Under the pieces are notes generated by a model that worked only from the letters and a program-made list of their open reading frames with translations, was not told where the DNA came from and searched no databases. Source: Siphonodentalium dalli (Eukaryota > Mollusca > Scaphopoda > Gadilida > Siphonodentaliidae). From it: a stretch of DNA of 64,000 nt. Position numbers and translations under genes: made by a program. Shown in pieces: positions 32,252 to 45,300 of this stretch. Position 1 is the first letter of the stretch, and each line of letters opens with the position of its first letter. The stretch lies in the NCBI GenBank assembly GCA_032622095.1, contig CP136063.1:119120723-119184722 (forward strand), read 5' to 3'.

Positions 32252-35039
32252 GCGACATGTATACACTCTTACATGGGAAAGTGACCATGCTACTTTATAA
32301 TGTTGTAGTATCGGTGGATCTGCTGATTTAGCTGTGATGTTGGTAGAATGGTGCGATGATGTCATCTTGATAATGTACATAACGTGAATATAAAGGGTGT
32401 TTGTTTGCTTGTTGTTATATAAGCGAGCGGACTTGGAATTTTATGAATCGAGAAACGCATTAGTATAAGGTTATATGACAAAACCTAATACCCAAGAGGT
32501 ACTAACTATAGACCACATAGTCTCTTACAACTAATTCGCCGCTGTATAGGGAGGGCACCTTGTTTATGAAGAAATGGTCATCCGTACATTTAGTACCGTT
32601 TTCATCATTCTAGAAGCCGCTTTGATGTTTTAAGCATAAATTGGCCTAAATGATAACTTTATCAATAAGATTTTCAATTCAAATAATGCATGGCTGCCAT
32701 TTTATATAATTTATGTAGTTGCGAATAATAAAACAAGACTGAAAAACTAGTCATTTCTAAACATATGTGTGTGATGAACTTATCATAACATGGATTTTTT
32801 CAGACAACTGGAATCGACCATCGCTCTATGCGCTGCGTTGAAAAAAAATACGGGTTTGCCCGTATCTATCTATATACGCATTCGGTGGGGATCGCAAACT
32901 CTCCATAACAGAACGCATATTAACCGACCTATAGACAATATAAGAAGAAATTTGACTAGCAAGTAACGGTTTTGAAACTTTTCCGCAATAAAACAACTAA
33001 TTTCGATACCTTCCTTTTTGTATATCTTGTATAACGAAACATGAGTTTTTACCTTTGTAATCCTTTAATTTACATCACGCAAAAATACGTGATGGGTTAG
33101 CAACCAACATTACATTATGGTAAGATAAGACATAAAAGCTCTCCTGTAATGTATAATAACTCGGCTTACGTATAGAGCTCGAGGCCAGAATATTGGACTG
33201 ATATGTAAACACATCGATTGAAGCAGATTAGCGAATATCTCGTATAAATGATTAAGCCATTTTGCTTTTCAATTATAGCAGTGGTATGTGTTTTATATGG
33301 CGAGACCACCTTAAGATTAAGGCTGTATGTATATGTGGGTACAAAACCAAAGATGCCATATTATCGTACCCACATGCAGTGTCTTATTCCCCATTCATTA
33401 CTTCGATCCGTATCTTGTCGTTTCCATTCTTTTTACAAATATATACCGTGTTCTGCCTTGAAGCGACCAATGTTGTGTCCAACTGATGCAGTTCAATGCC
33501 AGTGTTTTAAAATTTTGTGTGCGATAAATCACTATCTCGGTATACCGAAATAACGGATGCTGTATACAGTATCAGTATAGTGACCCCTACCAACACTATT
33601 TTTAACCAAACGATAGACGCTATCACAGAGCGCCTTCCAAGGCACATGTGTTCAAGTGAGACTCAAAAATTTGATATTCGTTTCTTCTAAAGTTTCCCTT
33701 TCTGTATGTTAATTTTTGCCGTACTAGTTAGAATGACACTTTATATGGAACACACTTATTGGCTATTTTCCTGACATTGTAATGGGGCTGGCGTAGTTCT
33801 ATAAGGAGTATGATGTTTACTTCTAAATCCAGTAGTTTCGTCTGCGTGGAAAATTGTGTATGCTTGATCGAGTTAGACTGCATTGCAGTTTCTTCACCTA
33901 ATAATGACATTGCAAATAGTGAATCCCACGTATGTTCTATACGATGCAATTATACATACATCATGTAGGTGGAACGGTCTAAGAAATCTTGCTTCCTCTA
34001 AGTTTCTTTCGTCCGCCGAGGTAATGGTTTCTCTCTATAACTTGACTTGCCCCTCTAACTAATAACGAGTGGATAGCAATAGGATGCAGATCATTCATGC
34101 CCTGTCATATATATACATGTATAGACAACATGCATTACATTTTCAGAGAATTCTCTTATAGTTTGACCGAAAACTTTCGGTAGGAAATGTCGAAACCATT
34201 GGCGACAAAGTGCGTCAGTACACAATAACCGTGTATATCCGGCACCGGAAATTGGGCATGAATGTTGCTAAATAGTCGTTAGAATTTAATCATTTGTATT
34301 TATAATGCGTAATCATTTTTGACGAAGTCTCTCGCTGGATAAGTTCGCTAATTAATGATGGCCATGGTGGATTATCGACGATGCGTTGAACAGTTCAACG
34401 CTCACCCAGCAATTATTAATGATAGCGCGTTCCTACACGGTAAAATTTCAATCATGAGATCTAATACGGTCGTTATTTAAAACACAATCATACATTTTCT
34501 CGAGACATCAATGAGTTTCTGAAGAGATTATCAATAAAGAACGGGTGGAATTTTGTTGGGTCATGTTCAGTGCATTCGCAAACAATCAAGTTAAAACTTG
34601 GATGCTAGTGTACGGCACATTGCAAATCACAACATATATACTGTCGTGAGAATTGGGGCTGTCGCCACCCAGAAAGAGAAACTTTGTAGTCCAGATATCG
34701 ATACGGTGTTGTTTTCCTGACAAATAAAAGACAACTAAACGATATAGATATTATTGTCAGAATGAATTTTAAGATGAATTAACTTGTACATGACCCCTTT
34801 TAGTAATTCGCTACAATAAAATATGTTAAACTAAGCCCAACTAAATAAGGCCTGTATGAAGGAGAGGAATTGCTGCAGCTTAACTTGAAACATATTGTAT
34901 ATGCATAATATACAAAAGGGATTTGGGCACATGTCGTTGCAACTGTGAAGTCCTCTCCAGATGTTCCAGCTCCCATTGGCACTCCTAAATTCAAAATAAG
35001 GAGGACGGTAATTATTCTACTGTGTTACCTACCTTGGTG
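32252..35039. other. Long AT-rich stretch without supported genes
   Basis: Contains small dyads: ATACGGG and CCCGTAT near 32850, and GCGTTGAAC with GTTCAACGC at about 34383-34401. Around 34340-34430 there are several TAAT-core sites (GCTAATTAATGATGG and TTATTAATGATAG), which could bind homeodomain proteins. The open frames, up to 101 codons, have no family resemblance. Confidence 0.35.
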
Positions 35040-35510
35040 CCTCTCAATTCACATTATTTGTCGCCGATTTCCACCGAATATCTATATGTCCATGATATGG
35101 GAAGTCTAATGATGTAGTTTAAACGCGTAAAAGTGCCGCCGTTCGAGTCAGGGGTGGGTGAGAGAGGAACACCGCATGCACTTGATACAAATATTTTGTG
35201 TAGCCGATTTCCGGAAAACTAATATATCATAATCTCACGAGGAATCTAAAGTAACCAAGCATGTTATGTGGTTTTCTATTAGCAGTTTCGTTTATTATCA
35301 ATGTTGGTGCCGCTACACACCACTAACTCAAAGAGTGCCGATTTGGTGTCTTCAAACGACACCATTATATCCCTCGTATCGTGCGGATGCCTAACTTAGA
35401 GGAAATATCGGAAACAACACGGTTATACCAATTCTGGTGTTTCTAGCTATCTATCCAGGGATAGATTGATAATTAAAAGCCATTTAAAATGCTTGGTTAC
35501 TTTTTAAAGA
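35040..35510 (-). repeat. Helentron-like tandem-core fragment, inverted relative to 29-30 kb
   Basis: TTGTCGCCGATTTCCACC and GTCAGGGGTGGG are reverse complements of the core phrases at 29-30 kb. At least two degenerate units are present. No terminus is visible. Confidence 0.6.
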
Positions 35511-35519
35511 CATATAGAG

Positions 35520-36637
35520 TGTCCATTTAGTGAATTAATTTGAGTTCTCAGGCATTACCAATCTGGAAGAATGTGGATATAATCTCATAGTACCGAGAAT
35601 AAAACCACGTTGATTATATACCATTTCAAAAGAAATATATATAACGTCTGAAATATGCTCAACAGTGAACATAATTTATAATTATCCGCTGCATGGGGAT
35701 GAACAATACTCGCAATAAACAAAACATCAATAATTTCGACAACGTGAGTCACTGTAATTACTGTATATAATCAATGTATAATAATAAATGGTATGTGATG
35801 CCTATGTGCAATTATGAATACACATTGAAAAACTACTTTGAGCAAGAGTGTTGTCTATCCACAACAAATGTCCCCGGTGGATTGTTCCGCATCACTTTAA
35901 CCTGCGCAACCGGGTCACCCTGCTTATAGCATAATTATATGTCACTATATATACTCACCGATTCTTACACTGTTATATGCACAGGGACGCATACACCCCG
36001 AAAACGGAAAAAAAAGAACTTTCGCGCAAACGCTATCAAGTATCAACAGGTATAGAAGATCCACCATAGATCTGTATGGCCAAGTATAAAAAATGCGTGG
36101 AATTGTATTGCTGGTGTCCGCGACCGACTAAACGACAGTCATACACGTTGAAGTATGCGTATATAACTTTTAAAGGTACTCAATCCGATCAGAGGGTCCC
36201 CACATCATCATATCATCACGATACAACAAAAACAACATTTCTTCAAAATGCACTTTAGTTATCAGAATCTATTAATTGCAACACAATAATGCTAACTAAT
36301 GCCAACTATGGTATCAAATTTCCCAAAAACGTGTTATTTATCAACATTTTGTTCAACGAAATATGGCCGTATTATCATTTGGGTATTCACGAAATTTTGT
36401 AGTATTACCACTTGTTTTTTCAGTTATCCATCTTCATCCGCAATTTTGACCGAGACCACCCTTTTAACGGTGTGAATCTGGGCCACAAACAATTGAAATA
36501 ACAAACTTCAAAAATCGATATCTGATCTCTCTGAGCTTTGATGCGTAGGTTCCTCGACTCGAATCAAATATTTTTTTTACCCCCGAAGCCAAAGAAATAG
36601 TAGTTTAGGGGTGTTTAATCGGATTTATTTCCTTTAA
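35520..36637. other. No feature recognised
   Basis: AT-rich with short frames only. No repeat matches within the window were noticed. Confidence 0.35.
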
Positions 36638-37197
36638 AGGGATACTGTACTCAAATGTTGTTGTTGGTTTCTATAGTCTCTGAGTCGTAGAATAGGGTAA
36701 CTAGATGTCCATTATCTGAAAGTCTGTTGAGTACGAAGTAATGTTACGGATGGCAGAATAGCCGGAATGTGAAAATACAAATTGTCGTTTTCGAGTAATT
36801 TTTGTACACTTTTCAAGCAAATGTATCAAATAAATGTTAGATTATATGTATACTAGTGCCATATACTCATTTAAGTTATTGTATAGTCACCACTCAGTGA
36901 GTGGCTTGCGTTTACACCCCTTATCAATAGAATTGTTTTCACGGTAATGTGCCATACGTTGCCTAATCCACTATCCATGAATTAATTTGATTATGTCTTG
37001 TACACGGAAATTCGCTTCAGCCATAAATTAAATTTATATCAAATTATTAACTTTGATTTTAAGATTACCCATTAATCTGATCGTTTACAGAATAATTGTT
37101 CGACTCAAATTAGTCATTTTTCTATATAATAACGATATTAGATCGTTGTTAACTTGTTATTACCGGGAATTTATTGAAAATGGCGTACAGTACCCCT
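36638..37197. mobile_element. MITE flanked by TTAA, Kolobok- or piggyBac-like
   Basis: Begins AGGGATACTGTAC and ends GTACAGTACCCCT, inverted termini with one mismatch in 13. TTAA lies immediately outside both ends (36634-36637 and 37198-37201). TTAA duplications are typical of piggyBac and Kolobok superfamilies, and the AGGG start favours the latter. The 560-bp interior has no transposase frame. Confidence 0.7.
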
Positions 37198-37201
37198 TTA
37201 A

Positions 37202-38090
37202 CGGAAAGCCAGAGTCATGTATTCTTGAGTTGACAGCAAATGTCAACTGTGGTTTCTTGTGTGTTTTCAAAAGTAGCTGACTCTGGCCAATTGTACCTAT
37301 ATATTTTACAAATAAGCTGACGTCATGCATAAACACGTTGAGTACCGGTACCGCCGCTACCGCGTACAGAGCGAGTGCATGATGAGTATTTCAATCCACA
37401 GAAAGGCATTGCAAGCTTACAGTTCACGATAACGTTTTGCTGGAAATCGATATATTTGCTACATTTATAAATGCATGCCCAACTGTTCATCTTTGTATAA
37501 TTAAATGTCATCTCTCTGGTGTTCACAAAGAGTTTTCGGATGGGATTCAATTTAATATTCAGGGGGTTCCGACCATTCGTAAGACCATATACTATAGATG
37601 CGTCCATTTCTCCAATGATCAGTATCATGCCTCGCTGCGAAAGTTAAACTTGTTTTGTCCGAAATGTCTTCGTAATCGACAACTATATATATATAGAGCA
37701 CAATATATGATCGTAAGCAAATTGTTTATCTTATATATGAGATGTTTTCTCAATTTTACATTTATTCACCCTCACCTCAAATTAACTATTATGATTAACA
37801 ATGGATATTGCATTGTTGGACAGCTTCGGGTGATCAGCACGTGCTTTTTAAGAACATCGGTTAAACAGAGGGAACTGCATGATCGCAGCATTTCTCCACA
37901 CAAAGTACGCACATATATATGGTGGTCGGCTCTAAACTACACTCTCTTCAAAATCGTGGGCAAAATTATGATGGTTCACGCAAGATCAATTCTCTGTGTG
38001 GAGTCTTTTTTAAACTCGCCAATCATGATAAAAGACTGACCGCTTACTATTGTTAGAGCACAATCCCATTGTTGCAATCGTTCCCTGAAT
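37202..38090. other. No gene supported; one 200-codon open frame
   Basis: The plus frame 37437-38039 stays open for 200 codons but has no ATG near its start and no recognisable domain. Its composition fits translated AT-rich DNA. I treat the interval as non-coding. Confidence 0.35.
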
Positions 38091-38493
38091 TTTGGTAAAG
38101 CACACCAATTCCCAAGGCTGGCGAAGGAATAGTTCAATTATTATCCCATTGTTAGGCACACGCAACTCACAACAGACAAATCGCACGGGCGCTTCAAAGT
38201 AGCTTCAATTACCAGAGGCCACATGGGCACGAACAGCGCTCTGCTTCCCACAAACACACTGTCATTATACGCCGTTACTATTTACGCACCTCTATCGTAG
38301 ACTAAGCAGGCACATATATAGGGACGGCGTATATAAGGGGAGTGCGGGTGGGGTGCATGTCCTCTGGTATAATAATTGAAGCTACATTGAAACGACCGCG
38401 CGATTTGTTTGTTATGAGTGGCGTTTGTCGAACAATGGGATATCACTGAAATATTAGTTTGCCAGCCTTGGGAATTGGTGTGATTTACCAAAA
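38091..38493. mobile_element. Fold-back element with ~135-bp inverted arms
   Basis: 38091-38227 and 38356-38493 are reverse complements with moderate divergence. They share CACACCAATTCCCAAGGCTG, ATCCCATTGTT, CAAATCGC and GTAGCTTCAATTA. The spacer is about 130 bp. Long imperfect arms and a short unique centre fit a fold-back or MITE-type element. The divergence between arms suggests it is old. Confidence 0.8.
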
Positions 38494-38743
38494 ATACATT
38501 ATATATAAATTTACATCAACAGGGCGAACGGAAGGCGGTGGCAATAGTAACACATGCATTGGTTGAATTATTTATTAACGAGTATAGAATAATTACATTT
38601 TTATAATTATTCCACAAAACTAATCCAGTTCCGAAAATATTCACAGGTACTCCGGACCACTAATCCAACGATGAAACTAAACGAATTAACATTTACATTT
38701 AGAACCACTAAATAGTGATATATCCAATATTAGAACATTCCCA

Positions 38744-38751
38744 TGACGTCA
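38744..38751. promoter_or_regulatory. Isolated CRE palindrome TGACGTCA
   Basis: A single consensus CREB/ATF site without an adjacent TATA box or supported gene. It may be chance. Confidence 0.2.
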
Positions 38752-38846
38752 TCCATTGTTTGTAGCAGGTGTCTATCACGACGAATAGACACAATGGGCT
38801 TGTTGTATTGATGTGTAATTGACACAAGCGTTGCATATCTGGGTGT

Positions 38847-38906
38847 GACAATTGGATATTACGGATATCCAACTGTTGGATATTACAAATATCCAATTGT
38901 TGAGAC
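38847..38906. repeat. Nested small palindromes around GGATATCC
   Basis: ACAATTGGATATTAC, GGATATCC, TTGGATATTAC and AAATATCCAATTGT follow each other, so several alternative hairpins can form within 60 bp. Confidence 0.6.
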
Positions 38907-39125
38907 AATAAGTCAGACACGTGGTTCGATTCAAGTCGTCGCGACCAATATGGTGGGGCTGAGGTGGGAGGGGGGGGGGGGGGTCTTACACGAGCACACC
39001 GCAGTATCAATTTAGAAAATACATTATACCGCCAATGTAAGTTATCCATTGAAGTCCGGTGACCGACCGTTATTTACTGCAAAGATATTTAGGTCATCGC
39101 ATGTGCTGCGTGATTAAAATAATAT

Positions 39126-39145
39126 ATGCCTATATATATAGGCAT
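39126..39145. repeat. 20-bp perfect palindrome ATGCCTATATATATAGGCAT
   Basis: The sequence equals its own reverse complement over 20 bp with an alternating TA centre. Probably chance or a slipped TA run. Confidence 0.7.
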
Positions 39146-39149
39146 TGTA

Positions 39150-40346
39150 TTCCCGCAACACTCATTGATTGACCAACTATGCACTCCCGAGCATTCAAAC
39201 AAAAGATTGGTCCACTTATAAGCGTTACTGATATGCGCTGTCACACCAAGTTTTCTTACAACAAACAAATGCAGGGACGTATCGACATGCAATGCGGGGA
39301 GGCGACACATCATGCCAAATATTTAAATGTTGACAATCAAAATCAGTTTGTAATGCCGAGTACGCCACACTAGAACTTAAGTGGAATAGTTACGTTGATA
39401 ACATAGAATTTCATAAAATGTTAAGAATTTGCAAGTCAAAATGCGGAAATATTTACAGTAAATAAACCTCATTCGATAACTTACGTTGGTCAAGAACTGC
39501 TTGTAAATCCAACTTCGAATTCATGGCATAAATAAATCCGATAAGCAGCTAGTATAATACGAAAACGGTTCCTCGAAAGAATTTTTTATTCCAATAATAA
39601 CGGAAAACATTCAGTTGGATCACCGGCCGGATCGTCATTTACCTCCGGGCGCTTGTGATGTTTATTTCGCTTACAAAACGGACGCCGTGCTGATAACATA
39701 TGACTATGTAATATCCATTTAGATAACGTCGACACCGAAAGTTTAGAAAATTACTTCGTTCGTCTTCGCCGGACGAAAATAGCACACAAGTACACATGCA
39801 TGCAGAATCAGTTTTGACAATAAGTCAAACATTACTTATCTAGAATGCTAAGTCAAACTTTAAGTCCCCCTTTCGAATGCGGAGTGTGGTCGCGTCACGT
39901 TTTCAACCAATTTCATGTTCACGTTCGTTCGTGTGTGTTCGGTCCACATTCTGAAAGTTTTGGAGAAAATTAGCAAACAAGTGCAACTTACGCCGGGTAG
40001 TATTTTGTGACGTGTGCGCACTGTAACTGAGTTATACTCAGGCTCTGATACTGGAAAAAATCACTCTTCTCACCCGTGATGATATCGAAATGAGTAGCTG
40101 ATTGGAGACATTCAATGGGCAAATGCCCCAACAACAACGTGTTAATTAATAAGATTAAAGCGTGGGGTAAGCTAATAGGCGACAAAGACAATATCATGAT
40201 TGGGGCTCGCGAAGGGGGTAATATAATATATAAATTGAATTTTTCAAAGTGTGTATATTACACAATCAATTAACATGATTTGCTTCTTTCTGGTATCAGG
40301 TTTCTGACATTTTGAACCACCATACGGTCAGAAATGTTCTAAGTAA
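39150..40346. other. No feature recognised
   Basis: Short frames on both strands only, none with a recognised product. Confidence 0.35.
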
Positions 40347-40457
40347 GATAGACACCTCGGTGGTATTGGATATGCGGGAGAAACAACCCCGTTTCGGGCC
40401 TACGGCCCTCAACGGTGTTGTTTCTCCCGCATATCCAATACCAACTCGGTGTCTATC
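40347..40457. mobile_element. 111-bp fold-back hairpin
   Basis: GATAGACACC at 40347 pairs with the end at 40457. About 47 bp per arm match with few mismatches, through TATTGGATATGCGGGAGAAA. The centre holds a smaller dyad, GGGCCTACGGCCC. Size and pairing are in the range of a tiny fold-back MITE. A transcript would form a stem of precursor-small-RNA size, though the pairing is more complete than in typical microRNA precursors. Confidence 0.8.
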
Positions 40458-41040
40458 TATAACATCCAACAGAATCACAACTTCACTATGTAGCACTCCA
40501 CATATCCGATATAACTAACAACATAACTTGTATCTGGATAATCTGGAGGAACCAATGGACTATTAGTAGTAATTTCGAAACAGTTTTCTTGTAAAGGCGA
40601 CACGTTTGCCATGCACATAATAATGATGTGCAGCATTACCTTTGGCAAAAAGTGAGTTGGTTGTTGGTTACATGTCCAAATTCCTTATCATCATTCTGGC
40701 AGACAGACTTCTTCGGTATTCACGATTCACTTATACAATGTATATAATATAATAGTATAAGACACAATCATGCGACTGCCACATTTGACTTTCCAAACAC
40801 ATCTGCGAATGACTTGGTTTGTAAAAACGGGTCACCCGTTAATCACGTTCATGGGACCAGTCCGTGTTGTTTCGAACATATTTATTCACATTCAACGGCG
40901 ATCATCGCAATGTTAATCGGATTGTTAGGCGTGGCTAACGGGCTATTGTGTTGAATCTCGGCGAGCGCACGGATTTCGCGTCGTGGTCAACAAACGCTCA
41001 ACGGCGCACTTACAATTAATTGCATTATGTGGCGTCAATT

Positions 41041-41136
41041 GTGCTCTAAGTCGGTCAGAGCACGTGAATAGTTCTTTACCAGAATAAATCTCGTCTTCGA
41101 GTCGATTGATTATGGTAAAGAACTATTCGTGTGCTC
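41041..41136. repeat. 24-bp inverted repeats with competing GTGCTCT dyads
   Basis: 41058-41081 and 41113-41136 are inverted, with two mismatches, sharing GAATAGTTCTTTACCA. GTGCTCT occurs at 41041 and 41131. Either copy can pair with AGAGCAC at 41057-41063, so two mutually exclusive hairpins exist. Confidence 0.7.
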
Positions 41137-42341
41137 TAACCATTACATATTGGTTCTTCAGACAAGCGTGGTGGTTACTCAGCGGGAGCACTATTGAATT
41201 CATCTAAGCGCTGTCGACTTTAACAGAGAACAAAAAGAACCCCACCAAATCAATAATGGACCATTCCGATGTATACTTTTTTTTAATTTGGTGGGAGAAA
41301 CCATTTAGTATAAAAATGGTTAATAGCGCACAACGATACCTGTCCGCTCATGTTCCACAACACACCCAATGCTTCAGCACACTTGTACTCATGTTCCATG
41401 TAAAAACGGCTGAGATTAAAGCATCATGCATTCACTTCACATGCGTCGACAGAGGGTTCAAGTGCGCGTGTCCTGCACAAAGCTGATATATAAACATTAC
41501 GAATGGCGATTTCTTCCGGTCTGCCACACAACTAATGGAACCTAAAACCGACGCTGTTCAAATATTAATATCGTCATAATCTATTCTGTCTGGGATTCAG
41601 AACAACTTAATTAGTTCCTCAGAGCCTATGTAGCATATTAAGATAATTATTTTTCCGTGTTTGGCTGTGTTTGGCATTTAATTATTTAAAACTTCGTGTT
41701 TGTGTATAGGTAACGTCTCCGAATATAATCAGTTGGTGATGGGATGTATACAATGTTTTAATGGAAACGCGACCACAACGTAACTGGACTATCTCGACAA
41801 TGAACACATTGCTTTGTCGTCTAATGGTACTATATATTCTAAACCGATTTATTGTTCAGAGGTAATAGGACTTTACAGGTTACCGTGTGAGTGGAGACTC
41901 AGTATGAACTATATGTACGAGGTAGGTGCCTATGATATTTTAATTATTGAGCATTGTGCCTTTTGCTTTTAAAACGGCACCATGTGTTTGGGAATTTAAC
42001 TAGCATCACATGGTTATAGACTTATAGTCTGCGGGAAAAATTGTCGTGTTCACGTCATCTCTAAATATGATAAAACAGAATGTTTAGTCAATTGAAGAAA
42101 ATATGGTTGTGTCAATTACACAAACACGAGACCGTCACCCTCACTGATCCTCAGAAACCCAAAAAGAGACAAACAGTTAAAAAATATTACACATCAAAGT
42201 TTTACTTCAAAGCTCGTGCAGTGGTATGACAGGACAGGATAATTTATTTTCGAATATAAACATATCATTTACAAAACATTTATAAATTTTGGTTTTGGTT
42301 TGGTGATAGTAATATTACACATCCAATAAATTGTATATACA
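41137..42341. other. No feature recognised
   Basis: AT-rich, short frames only. No repeat matches noticed. Confidence 0.35.
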
Positions 42342-45300
42342 TAGGGGAGACCCGGGCAAAGTGGGACACCCGGGCAAAGCGGGACATCGGCATAACATGC
42401 CTGAAACGTGCCGCGCATTTACCGGGAATCTTGATAACGTTAGATGACGTCAGTTGTGACTAACTTCAGCGCACAATTTGTTTGGAGAGCCATTCGAGTT
42501 TAGAAGAGACCACCAGGCTACTTTTGTGGTGCAAAATTCGATTTTTCTGAACAATAAGTACCATAGTTTCACTAATTTTCGTTCGTTGCTTTCACCGCAG
42601 AACCATTTCCTATTTATAGCCTACCAACTTACCTCACATAACAATAACACAAAAATAAATAATAAGGTCTCTGTAAACTGTCAATACATTCGTCATAGAT
42701 ATGATCATTTCGGGCAAAGTGGGACAGTGTCCCGCTTTGCCCGAGCCTGTCCCGCTTTGCCCGGAATGATGGTCAATATTGTATATTTTTCTTGCAATTT
42801 ATCGGCCACTTGACCGACATGGTCAAATAAATGGAGTTGTAGGGTGCCCCCCCCCCCAAGTCAATCTATATATTCACCCTTTCATCCCACCCCGATCCAA
42901 AATGGCAGTCGTGCAGAATGGTTCAAATAGGGCACCCATGACATTTCTCGGACTTTTTTAGTTCAAACAAATCTGTATGGTGGCCCCAAGCCAATCTAAA
43001 TATTCACCCTTTCGCCCCACCCGATCCAAATTAGCCGCCGCCCAGAAAGGTTCAAACAGGGCACCTTGCCATTTCTCGACCCCTTGACCGATTTAGGTAA
43101 AACAAGGGTGAAAGGGGTGAATATTTAGATTGGCTTGGGGACACCCCACAATAGGGCACCCATGCCATTTCTCGGCTATTTTTTTTTACCGATTTAGTTC
43201 AAACAAAGCTGTATGGTGGCCCCAATCCAATCTAAATATTCACCCTTTCGCCCCACCCGATCCAAAATAGCCGCCGCCCAGAAAGGTTCAAATAGGGCAC
43301 CTTGCCATTTCTCTGCCCCTTGACCAATTAAGTAAAACAAGGGTGAAAGGGGCGAATATTTAGATTGGCTTGGGGACACCCCATAAGTACACCCTTTATT
43401 TTACCTAATTCGGTCACGGGGACGAGAAATGGCATTTGTACCATATTTGAATTCCTCTGGATGACGGCCATTTTGGATGGGGGTGGGGCGTGTGGAAAGA
43501 GTACATTGTGGGCCACCCTTCAGCACTCTTTGTTTGACCTAAATCGGTCAAGGGGCCGAGAAATAGCATAGATGCCATATTTGAACCCTTCAGTGCGGCG
43601 GCCAGTTTGGATCGGGGTGGGGCGAAATGGGTGAATATTTAGATTGGCTTGGGGCCACCCTCCAACAACCTTTGTTTTATCTAAATCGGTGAAGGGGCCG
43701 AGAAATGGCAGTGGTGCCAGATTTTATAATTTATGGACGGCGGCCATTTTGGATCGGAGTGGTGTGAAAGGGTGAATATTTAGATTGGCTTGGGGGCCAC
43801 CCTACAACACCCTTTGTTTGACCTAAATCGTTCAATAGGCCGAGAAAATGCATGGGTGCTCTATTTGAACCCTTCTGGACGGCAGACATTTTGGATCGGG
43901 GTGGGGTGAAAGTGGTGCATATTTAAATGATCCTGGGGGGGGGGGGCACCCTTCAACATCCTTTGTTTGACCTAAATCGGTCAACGGGACGAGAAATGGC
44001 ATGAGTGTCATATTTGAACCCATTTGTTCGACGGCCATTTCGGATCGGGGTGGTGTGAAATGGGTGAATATTTAGATAGTCTTGGTGGCACCATACAACA
44101 CCCTTTGTTTGACCTAAATCTGTCAACGGGACGAGAAATGTCATGATGTCCTATTTGAACCCTTCTGATCGGCGGCCATTTTGGATCGGGTGGTGTGAAA
44201 GGGGTGAATATTTAGATTATAATGGCAGCACCCTACAACAGCCTTTGTTTGACCTAAATCGGTCAAAAGGCCAAGAAATGGCATGGGTGCTCTGCCCTAT
44301 TTGAACTCCTCTGGACGGCGGCCATTTTGGATCGGGTGGGGTAAAGGGGTGAATATTTAGATTGCCTTGGGGGCACCCTACAACGCCCTGTGTGTGACCT
44401 AAATTGGCCAAGGGGCCGAGAAATAGTATGTGTGCCCTATTTGAACCCCTCTGGACAGTGACCATTTTGGATCAGGTTGAGGTGTGTGGAAAGAGTGCCT
44501 TGGGGGGCACCCTACAACATCCTTTGTCTGACCTAAATCGGTCAACGGGGCGAGAAATGGCATGCGTGTCATATTTTAACCCTTCTGATCGGCGGCCATT
44601 TTGGATCGGGGTGGTATGAAAGGGGTGAATATTTAGATTATCTTGGGGCCACCCAACATCACCATTTGTTTGACCTAAATCGGTCAAGGGGTCGAGAAAT
44701 GCCATGGGTGCCCTATTTGAACATCTCCGGATGTTGGCAATTTTGGATCAGGGTGTGGTGAAGGGGGGGGGGGTATTTAGAATGGCTTGCGGTTCACACT
44801 ACAACACCTTATGTTTGACCTAAATCGGATAAATGGGCCGAGTAAAGGCATGGGTGCTCTATTTGAACCCTTCTGGACAGCGACCATTTTGGATCTGGGT
44901 GAGGTGAATATTTAGATTGGCTTGGGCTACCCTAGAACACCCTTTGTTTGACCTAAATCGGTCAATTGATCGAGAAATGGCATGGGTGCCCTATTTGAAC
45001 CCTTCTGGACGGCGGCCACTTTGGATCGGAGTGGGATGTGTGGATAGAATATATGTGGGGGGGGGGGGGCATACAACACCCTTTGTTTGACATAATTATA
45101 AAAAATTCGAATTAGTAATAAAATAAGGAATGGAAGTCACCTTCGTTTTAATCTGTACCGTGACAGAGGTGAATATATCGATAATATATTAGATAACTCT
45201 GGTCGCCAGACAAGAAATCCTTCCTACTTAACCCAACAGAAACCCATCTGCCACTCAGAGCCTGTCTGTATGTAGCAGTCTGAGCAATGGCAACTCGCAC

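Noticed and set aside
33248-33553. 101-codon frame with an N-terminal hydrophobic stretch as a secreted peptide
   Set aside because: No supporting splice sites, promoter or family; chance frames of this length are expected here.
37437-38039. 200-codon plus-strand open frame
   Set aside because: No ATG near its start, no domain, composition like translated AT-rich DNA, and it lies between two non-coding elements.
38931-38941. GGTTCGATTC resembling a tRNA B box
   Set aside because: No matching A box, acceptor stem or anticodon arm at tRNA spacing.
43194-44705. Series of 60-80-codon minus-strand frames
   Set aside because: All derive from the 140-bp tandem units of the TIR element and repeat the same phrases.
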